Part shown: piece by piece, positions 1 to 5,001 of the stretch | Layout of the letters: every line of letters starts with the position of its first letter | Position numbering within the stretch: position 1 is the first letter of the stretch | Assembly (NCBI GenBank): GCA_029857855.1 | Contig: JAOUGG010000290.1 | Location: 1-5,001 of the forward strand | Length of the DNA stretch: 5,001 bases | From: Acidimicrobiia bacterium | GTDB lineage: Bacteria > Actinomycetota > Acidimicrobiia > Acidimicrobiales > SZUA-35 | Direction: 5' to 3' | The notes under the pieces: generated by a model | Told to the model about the DNA's origin: nothing | What the model saw: the letters and a program-made list of their open reading frames with translations, nothing else | The model's database searches: none | Position numbers and translations under genes: made by a program

Positions 1-46
1 TCTCGATCGGAGGCAACGGGGTGCGGCCGGGTACTGTGCTAGTCAC
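1..46 (-). CDS. Probable start of second ABC permease (DppC type), 3'-truncated by window edge
   Basis: A GTG at 46-44 opens a frame that stays open to position 1 (MTSTVPGRTPLPPIE). It overlaps the end of the DppB-type gene by 8 nt, in the arrangement GTGACTAG. A polar, Pro-rich N-terminal tail before the first membrane segment is common in DppC-type permeases, and a DppC gene is the expected next member of this operon. The purine-rich GGGTGG upstream could serve as a ribosome binding site. Only 15 codons are visible, so identity rests on context. A TTG at about 16-14 in the same frame is a less likely alternative start. Confidence 0.5.
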   Translation of the reverse strand, partial: MTSTVPGRTPLPPIE

Positions 47-1052
47 CGAGAACCACCCGTCGGTCGAGGTAGGCGTAGAGGATGTCCACGCCCAGGTTCA
101 CCACCAGGAACAGCACGCTGGTGAACAGCACGTAGGCCATGATCGTGGCCTGGTCACCGCGGAGCACCGACTGGGCCATCCACTGTCCGAGACCGGGCCA
201 GCGGAAGATGATTTCCGCCACCACCGTGCCTTGCAACAGGAAGCCGAACGACAGACCGATCACCGTGACCGTGGGCATCAGTGCGTTGCGACGGGCATGG
301 CGGCGAAGCACCAGTCGCTCCGGAAGACCCTTGGCCCGCGCCGCGTCGACGTAGTCCTCCTGGAGCTGTTCGACAAGTGACGAGCGCATCATCCGGGCGA
401 TGATGGCGGTGGCACCGTAGCCGAGCGTGATCGCCGGCAACACCAGATGCCACAGGGCATCGGCGAAAGCCCGGAGGTTGCCCGCCAGCAGAGCGTCGAC
501 CGTGTAGAGGTTCGTGGGGTGGGAAATCGAAGCGAACAGCTCGGGGTCGCTCCGGCCGATCGGAGCCCATCCGAGATTCACCCAGAACACGATCAGCATC
601 ACGATGGCGAACCAGAACAGGGGCATGGCTGCGCCGCTGATGGCCACGATCCGGGTGATGTGGTCGGGTAATCGGTTTCGTCTTGCGCCGGCGTAGGTGC
701 CGAGCGCGATGCCCAGGCTGATGGCCACGGCGGCGGACGCCACGGCGAGTTCGATGGTTGCGGCCAGCTTGGACGGGAACACCGACGTAACCGGTGCTGC
801 CGAGACGCCGGACCAGCCCAGATCACCTCGCAGAACCCCGGATGCCCAATAGAAGTACTGGACCGGTACGGGTTCGTCGAGGTGATACCGGGCTTCGATC
901 TCGGCCACTTCGTCCGACGTCATTTCATGCGACAGATAGATGGCCACCGGTGACCCGCCGATCCGGGTCAGGGTGAACACCACGATGGAGACCCCGATGA
1001 CGAGCAGGGGGAGAACCAGGAGCCGTCGTATGAGATACTGCCGGATCTGCAT
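39..1052 (-). CDS. ABC transporter permease, DppB/OppB type
   Basis: This is one of two inner-membrane permease subunits of a peptide/nickel-type importer. The 337 residues match the usual family length. The N-terminus MQIRQYLIRRLLVLPLL leads into a first membrane segment at about 11-29. A long extracytoplasmic loop follows (DEVAEIEARYHLDEP...GDLGWS at about 47-81), then membrane segments near 96-122, 135-160, 202-222, 262-283 and 303-326. The cytoplasmic EAA-type ATPase-contact loop is at about 233-260 (DYVDAARAKGLPERLVLRRHARRNALMP, here in part), followed by the family motif AEIIFRWPGLGQ at 279-290. It ends YLDRRVVLGD. The start lies 10 nt after the binding-protein stop and has only a weak upstream AGG, so translational coupling is likely. 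It should pair with the permease that begins at the left edge. The substrate is unknown. Confidence 0.96.
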   Translation of the reverse strand: MQIRQYLIRRLLVLPLLVIGVSIVVFTLTRIGGSPVAIYLSHEMTSDEVAEIEARYHLDEPVPVQYFYWASGVLRGDLGWSGVSAAPVTSVFPSKLAATIELAVASAAVAISLGIALGTYAGARRNRLPDHITRIVAISGAAMPLFWFAIVMLIVFWVNLGWAPIGRSDPELFASISHPTNLYTVDALLAGNLRAFADALWHLVLPAITLGYGATAIIARMMRSSLVEQLQEDYVDAARAKGLPERLVLRRHARRNALMPTVTVIGLSFGFLLQGTVVAEIIFRWPGLGQWMAQSVLRGDQATIMAYVLFTSVLFLVVNLGVDILYAYLDRRVVLGD

Positions 1053-1062
1053 GGCAGGGCGC

Positions 1063-2832
1063 CTACTTGTCCATGAACTGGAATTTCAGGCTCGGCCGGG
1101 GCCACAGCGGGTTCGACACCCAGCCCTTGAGATCGGTCCGGTAGGCGGCGACGACGCCCTCCTGGCCGGCGATCAACCACATCGGGTCGTCGTACAGAAG
1201 CGTCTGCAGCTCGCTGTAGAGGGCGGCCCGGGCCGTGGGGTCGAGCTCGACCTCGGCGTCGTCGATCAGCTGGGCGACCCGGTCGGGGTCCTGGTAGCCG
1301 TTGGCGAAGCCGTGGATCACGCCCCACTCACCGTCGGGATGCTCGTAGGACGACACGTAGCCGTGAGGGTCGGCGAACGGGTCGGCGTTCTTGACCCACA
1401 TGGCGTACTCGATCGGATCCTGGGCGTGGGCATCGTCGAACTGGGCCTCGGCCACGGCCAGGACCCGAATCTCGATGTTGCACGGCAGCGATTCCAGCGA
1501 ATCCTTCATCACCAGGGCCGCCACCTCGAACAGGTTGGCCTCCTCGGTGATGACCGAAGCCGTGAAGCCATCGGGGCAGTACCCGGCCTCGGTGAACAGC
1601 TCCTCGGCCCGGGCCAGATCCTGCGTGTCATAGCGGGGAGCCGCCGGGTCGTAGCCGAAGATGCCCTGGGGAATGTAGTGGGGGTTGAAGTCGCCGAATC
1701 CACCGAGCGCCCCCTCGATGAAGGCCTGGTAATCGAAGGCGTAATTGAAGGCCTGACGTACCCGCGGGTCGTGGAAGAAGTCGGTGGGGATGGTGTCTTC
1801 CTCGGGTAGCGCGCCCTCGGGAATGTTGAGGTTGAAACCGATGTGGATCGGCTCCACCGTCAGGCCCTCGCCGGCGATGGTGACCCCGTCGGCCCCTTCC
1901 AGATCTCCGATGAAGGACGGATCGGCCTCGATCGTGTCGTAGTCGCCGGCTCGAAGACCGAGGACCCGAACGTCAGGGGTTGAGCCGATGTCGATGCGGA
2001 CGGGGAGATTGGCCGGGGTGCCCCAATAGTTCTCGTTCACCGCCATCTGGATGTTTTCGCCCCGGTTCCAGGCAGTGAGCGTGTAGGGTCCGGTCCCGAC
2101 CATGTTGGTCTGCATGAACTCGCTGGGCTCGCCCTCGGCGATACCGCCGTTGGCCTCGACGGCATCCTGGCTCACGATCGAGGAGGTCATCGAGACAGCG
2201 GTGGTATTGAGGAACGCGGCGCTGGGCCGTTGGAGGGTCACCTCGAAGGTGAAGTCGTCGACCACCGTCGTTTCGGCGATGATGTCGCTGAGTACGCCCG
2301 CGGCGCTTTCGGGGAGGTCCATGGTCATGACCCGGTCCCAGGAGTACTTGACGTCATCGGCGGTCAGATCGGTCCCGTCGTGGAAGGTGACGCCCTCCCG
2401 AATCGGGAAGGTGTACGTCAGGCCGTCGTCGGAGATGAGTCCGTTGTCGACCGACGGAACCTCGGTGGAGAGACCGGGGATCAAGTCGGGACCGTCGGGC
2501 GAGATTTCCAGTAGTCGCTCGTAGACCTGGAGAATGACCGTCTCTCCGCCTTCGCCGGGTTCCACCTGTGCCGGGTCGAGTGTGGTGGGTTCGTCGTCGG
2601 CGGCGTGGACCAGGGTGTCACCACTGCCTCCGGCCGCCTCGGTCTCGTCACCATCGCCATTACCGGCGTCTCCCGCGTCGTCCGATGCTCCGGCATCGTC
2701 AGCGGTGTCGGCCGCACCGGTGTCGTCCGCCCCCTCCGAGTCGGCCTCGTCGGAGCCTCCACATGAGACTGCGAACATTGCCAGCGCCAGGAAAACACCG
2801 AGTAAGCGCACCAGGCGCCTCGAGTTGCTCAT
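1063..2832 (-). CDS. ABC transporter solute-binding lipoprotein, family 5 (DppA/OppA type)
   Basis: This is the extracytoplasmic receptor of a peptide/nickel/opine-type ABC importer. It captures substrate outside the membrane and delivers it to the permease pair. The 589-residue protein starts at ATG 2832 behind a good ribosome binding site. Its N-terminus has basic residues (SRRLVR), a hydrophobic core at about 10-22 and a lipobox-like AVSC with Cys24 as the predicted lipidated residue; Ala at -3 is less usual than Leu. Residues 25-71 form an acidic Ala/Asp/Gly/Glu low-complexity tether. The family 5 domain follows, with LDPA near 85-88, the signature TYTF.IREGVTFHDGT...TADDVKYSWDRV at about 139-168, GTGPYTL, DPRVRQAFNYA, and a typical C-terminus ending FQFMDK (stop TAG 1065-1063). 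Cys419 and Cys451 are the only cysteines after the lipobox and could form a disulfide. The length is normal for the family plus the linker. The ligand cannot be read from sequence: family 5 includes binders of peptides, nickel, heme, sugars and other organics. Confidence 0.95.
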   Translation of the reverse strand: MSNSRRLVRLLGVFLALAMFAVSCGGSDEADSEGADDTGAADTADDAGASDDAGDAGNGDGDETEAAGGSGDTLVHAADDEPTTLDPAQVEPGEGGETVILQVYERLLEISPDGPDLIPGLSTEVPSVDNGLISDDGLTYTFPIREGVTFHDGTDLTADDVKYSWDRVMTMDLPESAAGVLSDIIAETTVVDDFTFEVTLQRPSAAFLNTTAVSMTSSIVSQDAVEANGGIAEGEPSEFMQTNMVGTGPYTLTAWNRGENIQMAVNENYWGTPANLPVRIDIGSTPDVRVLGLRAGDYDTIEADPSFIGDLEGADGVTIAGEGLTVEPIHIGFNLNIPEGALPEEDTIPTDFFHDPRVRQAFNYAFDYQAFIEGALGGFGDFNPHYIPQGIFGYDPAAPRYDTQDLARAEELFTEAGYCPDGFTASVITEEANLFEVAALVMKDSLESLPCNIEIRVLAVAEAQFDDAHAQDPIEYAMWVKNADPFADPHGYVSSYEHPDGEWGVIHGFANGYQDPDRVAQLIDDAEVELDPTARAALYSELQTLLYDDPMWLIAGQEGVVAAYRTDLKGWVSNPLWPRPSLKFQFMDK

Positions 2833-2834
2833 TT

Positions 2835-2844
2835 CCCTTCCCCC
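2835..2844 (-). promoter_or_regulatory. Ribosome binding site of the solute-binding protein gene
   Basis: The minus strand reads GGGGGAAGGG followed by AA and ATG at 2832-2830. This purine-rich Shine-Dalgarno-like stretch directly before a signal-peptide Met decides the start. The same frame can be extended to a TTG at 2931, but that would translate through the promoter and place 33 unsupported residues before the lipoprotein signal. Confidence 0.75.
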
Positions 2845-2857
2845 TTCGGTTTGAGCA

Positions 2858-2876
2858 GGTTTGGATCGGCCAAACC
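2858..2876 (-). other. 5'-UTR hairpin upstream of the binding-protein gene
   Basis: A perfect 7-bp stem, GGTTTGG/CCAAACC, with a 5-nt loop lies in the leader of the binding-protein mRNA, 25 nt before its ATG. No T-tract follows on the minus strand, so it is not a standard intrinsic terminator. A second CAAACCG (minus strand, 2853-2847) can compete for the upstream strand of the stem. It may influence mRNA stability or translation, or it may be chance. Confidence 0.4.
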
Positions 2877-2880
2877 GCCT

Positions 2881-2907
2881 ACAAACGATTGTTGTGCAAT
2901 CGATTGT
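2881..2907. promoter_or_regulatory. Candidate operator: two near-palindromic 12-mers sharing CGATTG half-sites
   Basis: Two 12-bp near-palindromes, ACAAACGATTGT (2881-2892) and GCAATCGATTGT (2896-2907), each with one mismatched pair, lie 15 bp apart centre to centre. They fit a consensus ACAATCGATTGT. The half-sites also form a perfect inverted repeat CGATTG-N5-CAATCG (2886-2902) and a perfect 10-bp palindrome CAATCGATTG (2897-2906). The block overlaps the candidate -10 and the predicted transcription start, where a repressor would block initiation. TTGT/ACAA half-sites occur among GntR-family operators, among others, but the regulator is not in the window and cannot be named. Confidence 0.5.
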
Positions 2908-2931
2908 ATTACCGCGACGGATATGGCACAA
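2903..2931 (-). promoter_or_regulatory. Candidate sigma70-type promoter for the ABC transporter operon
   Basis: Read on the minus strand, TTGTGC (2931-2926) and TACAAT (2908-2903) are separated by exactly 17 nt. The -10 matches TATAAT at 5 of 6 positions; the -35 matches TTGACA only at its TTG. Transcription would start near 2896, giving a 5' UTR of about 64 nt before the binding-protein gene. The region is conspicuously AT-richer than the flanking coding DNA. The -35 begins only 6 nt after the hydroxylase stop and no terminator separates them, so read-through from upstream may add to expression. This is a pattern match, not proof. Confidence 0.5.
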
Positions 2932-2937
2932 GCCTGG

Positions 2938-5001
2938 TCAGGGAGTCGCCCCGGCAGCGTGTTCGATCGCCCGCCATACCCGTTCGGGATGAAGCGGCAT
3001 GTCGAGATGCTCGACGCCGATCGGGGCCAGGGCGTCAAGCACCGCGTTGACCACGGCGGGCGGCGCCCCGATGCAGCCGCCCTCGCCGGCCCCTTTCACC
3101 CCGAGAGTGTTGCTCGGGGCACGATGTTCCAGCCGGGCCGTTTCGATCGGCGGCACGTCGGTGGGGCCGGGTATGCCGTAGTCGAGCAGCGTTCCGGTCA
3201 GGAGCTGACCGTCGGGCCGATAGACGATCTGCTCGAACAGCGCTTGACCGATCCCCTGGGCCACCGAGCCGACGGTCTGACCTTCCACCATCTCGGGATG
3301 GAGGACCACGCCGCAGTCGTCGACCGCCACGTAGCGGAGCACCCGGACGAAGCCGGTTTCCGGATCGACTTCGACCACCGCGGCGTGTACGCCGTAGGGG
3401 AAGGTCTGGGCCCCGGGCACGTACCACTCGTCCTCGGCGGTCGCCACCTGCTGCTTCGTCGCCTCGCCGACCACGGCCCCGAGCTCGAGGCTGGACGACG
3501 GAACCCCCCGAACCTGAAAGACACCGTCGACGACGATGATGTCGGCCGGCGCGGCCTCGAGAACGGACGCGGCCACGGTGGCCAGGCGCTGTTGCAGCCG
3601 GTGGGCACAACGGTAGACGGCGGAAGCACCGATCTGGGCCGATCGACTGGCCGACGATCCCGAGCCCCGGGGTACCTGGACCGTGTCGCCACCGGTGACC
3701 GATACCCGATCGACGACCGACGACGCCTCGAGCCCGAAGGCCCGGCCGGCGACCTGGGCCCAGACCGTTTCGTGGCCCTGTCCGTTGTCGGTCGAACCGG
3801 TCAGAACCTTCAAGCGTCCGCCGGTGGTGGCCTCGACGAGCGCGTATTCACCGGCGTCGGGAGCGCCGCCGGCCCGTTCGACCCAGGCGCCGACGCCCAA
3901 TCCGATCAAACCGGGAGGAGCCTTCCCGTCTGGCCCGGTATGGGGACCAGCGGTGTGGGCGGCCAGACGTTCGGACTGTAGGAGCCGCACCGCGGGGACG
4001 TCGACCAGTTCGGTCAGTCGATCGAGCGCGGCGCGGTAGTCGCCGCTGTCGTAGAGCGCGCCGGTTCCGGTGCGGTGGGGCCATGTGGCCGGCCTGAGTA
4101 GGTTGCATGCCCGGACGGCGAGTGGATCGGCGCCGATCCGGCGGGCGAAGGCATCGACGGCCCGCTCCATGGCGTAGGCCGCCTCAGGGCGCCCCGCGCC
4201 CCGGTATGGGGCGACCGGCGCCGTGTTCGTGGCCACCACGGTGGAGCGCACCGAGATGTTCTCGATGTCGTAGAGCTGCTGGGACACCAGACGGGTGAAG
4301 TCGGCCACCATTGCTCCCAGATGGGGGTAGGCCCCGACGGTCAGGACGAAATCGATGTCGACTCGAAGGATCCGACCGGCCTCGGTGCCGCCCAACCGGA
4401 CCCGGTGGAGCATGTCCCGGCCGTGGCAGCCGGAGGCGAACTGCTCCGAGCGGGTTTGGAGCCAGCGTACGGGGCGACCGTGGGTCAGGGCGGCGGCCAC
4501 CACGGCCACATACTCCGGATAGAGCCGGGCCTTCAACCCGTAGCCGCCACCGACATCGGGGACCATCACCTCGATCGGACCGGAGAACCAGCGCTGCAAC
4601 TGCTTCTTCAGCAGATGGGGCGCCTGATGTCCGACATGAACCGTGGTTGCGCCCGGTGACGGCGTCGGATCGGGGACGACGAGGATCGACAGGGGTTCGA
4701 GTGTCACCGGCGCCACGCGCTGGTTGACGACCGAGATCTCGACGATCGTGTCGATTGCGGGATCGTCCCAGCCGGCCGCCGGATCGCCGATGGTTTCAAC
4801 CGCCACGATGTTCGACGCCGCGCCCGGATGGATGGGCGCGGCGTCGACCGCGTCAGTCCCGTCGACGATCGCCGGCAACGCCTGCAGATCGAACTCGACC
4901 AGTTCGACGGCGTCGGCCACGACGACCGGATCGACCGCCACCACCAGAGCCAGCGGTTCGCCGACGTGTTGAATCAGGGTGCGGGCCAGGATCGGACGAT
5001 C
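2938..5001 (-). CDS. Molybdenum hydroxylase large subunit, CoxL-like / xanthine dehydrogenase family (5'-partial)
   Basis: This is the molybdopterin-binding catalytic subunit of a xanthine oxidase-family hydroxylase, which oxidises an aldehyde, purine or N-heterocycle using water oxygen and passes electrons to 2Fe-2S and FAD subunits. The frame stays open to the window edge (it begins DRPILARTLIQHVGEPLAL), so about 687 residues are seen and roughly 90-100 N-terminal residues are missing compared with the usual 760-800. A GTG at 4944 falls mid-domain and is not the start. In fragment numbering, a family motif NQRVAP..LEP lies near 93-103, GGGYG at about 151-155, the active-site loop PYRGAGR from about 265, the cofactor motif GQGHET with its Gln at about 408, and GAGEGG with the likely catalytic Glu at about 640 (codon 3084-3082). 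The order and spacing are intact, with no frameshift, ending at TGA 2940-2938. The loop differs from AYxCSFR of form I CO dehydrogenase, so a CO dehydrogenase label would be wrong. The FAD and 2Fe-2S subunit genes are not in view and probably lie upstream. The family is certain; the substrate is unknown. Confidence 0.95.
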   Translation of the reverse strand, partial: DRPILARTLIQHVGEPLALVVAVDPVVVADAVELVEFDLQALPAIVDGTDAVDAAPIHPGAASNIVAVETIGDPAAGWDDPAIDTIVEISVVNQRVAPVTLEPLSILVVPDPTPSPGATTVHVGHQAPHLLKKQLQRWFSGPIEVMVPDVGGGYGLKARLYPEYVAVVAAALTHGRPVRWLQTRSEQFASGCHGRDMLHRVRLGGTEAGRILRVDIDFVLTVGAYPHLGAMVADFTRLVSQQLYDIENISVRSTVVATNTAPVAPYRGAGRPEAAYAMERAVDAFARRIGADPLAVRACNLLRPATWPHRTGTGALYDSGDYRAALDRLTELVDVPAVRLLQSERLAAHTAGPHTGPDGKAPPGLIGLGVGAWVERAGGAPDAGEYALVEATTGGRLKVLTGSTDNGQGHETVWAQVAGRAFGLEASSVVDRVSVTGGDTVQVPRGSGSSASRSAQIGASAVYRCAHRLQQRLATVAASVLEAAPADIIVVDGVFQVRGVPSSSLELGAVVGEATKQQVATAEDEWYVPGAQTFPYGVHAAVVEVDPETGFVRVLRYVAVDDCGVVLHPEMVEGQTVGSVAQGIGQALFEQIVYRPDGQLLTGTLLDYGIPGPTDVPPIETARLEHRAPSNTLGVKGAGEGGCIGAPPAVVNAVLDALAPIGVEHLDMPLHPERVWRAIEHAAGATP

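Noticed and set aside
940..1809. 289-codon open frame on the plus strand
   Set aside because: It is antisense to the binding-protein C-terminus and the permease start, has no recognisable domain or ribosome binding site, and its composition is that of a shadow frame.
2858..2876. Intrinsic terminator for the hydroxylase gene
   Set aside because: The 7-bp hairpin has no T-tract after it on the minus strand and lies downstream of the candidate promoter of the next operon.
2833..2931. TTG start at 2931 giving a 622-residue binding protein
   Set aside because: The extra 33 residues would precede the signal peptide and be encoded by the AT-richer promoter/operator region. The ATG at 2832 has a strong ribosome binding site and gives a proper lipoprotein signal.
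2851..3981. 376-codon open frame on the plus strand
   Set aside because: It lies antisense to the hydroxylase gene, whose motifs are intact in the opposite frame. Its translation is rich in Gly, Arg, Asp and His without recognisable domains, as expected for an antisense shadow in GC-rich DNA.
2938..4944. GTG at 4944 as the true start of the hydroxylase
   Set aside because: The frame continues to the window edge with conserved family sequence (RPILAR...VGEPLAL), so the gene begins outside the window.
2938..5001. Aerobic CO dehydrogenase (coxL) identity
   Set aside because: The active-site loop is PYRGAGR, lacking the Cys of AYxCSFR that defines form I CoxL.

Overview
The window is GC-rich and compactly coded. 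Every convincing gene lies on the minus strand, so transcription runs from high to low coordinates. The composition, the Ala/Asp/Gly-rich linker behind a lipoprotein signal, and a CoxL-like molybdenum hydroxylase beside a peptide-type ABC importer suggest a high-GC bacterium. An actinobacterium of the Acidimicrobiia type or a similar heterotroph (possibly a marine Chloroflexi lineage) fits best. This placement is inference; no taxonomic marker is present.

Layout in order of transcription: (1) 5001-2938, the C-terminal ~687 residues of a xanthine dehydrogenase/CoxL-family molybdopterin-binding large subunit, whose start lies beyond the window; (2) 2937-2833, a 105-bp intergenic gap with a plausible promoter, overlapping CGATTG/CAATCG half-sites that look like an operator, a 5'-UTR hairpin and a strong purine-rich ribosome binding site; (3) 2832-1063, a lipoprotein solute-binding protein of family 5 (DppA/OppA type); (4) 1052-39, a DppB/OppB-type permease starting 10 nt after the binding protein; (5) 46-1, the probable first codons of a second permease (DppC type) beginning at a GTG that overlaps the previous stop.

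Working model: genes 3-5 form a peptide/nickel-type ABC importer operon (SBP, permease B, permease C, with ATPases expected beyond the left edge). It follows a molybdenum hydroxylase that probably belongs to a three-subunit enzyme (Mo, FAD and 2Fe-2S subunits). The importer may bring in the hydroxylase's substrate or a related organic compound, controlled by a repressor acting on the intergenic palindromes. The hydroxylase carries the active-site loop PYRGAGR rather than the AYxCSFR of true aerobic CO dehydrogenase, so CO oxidation is unlikely and its substrate cannot be read from sequence. I saw no RNA genes, mobile elements, CRISPR arrays or convincing intrinsic terminators. All families here are known; the least ordinary part is the intergenic control region.
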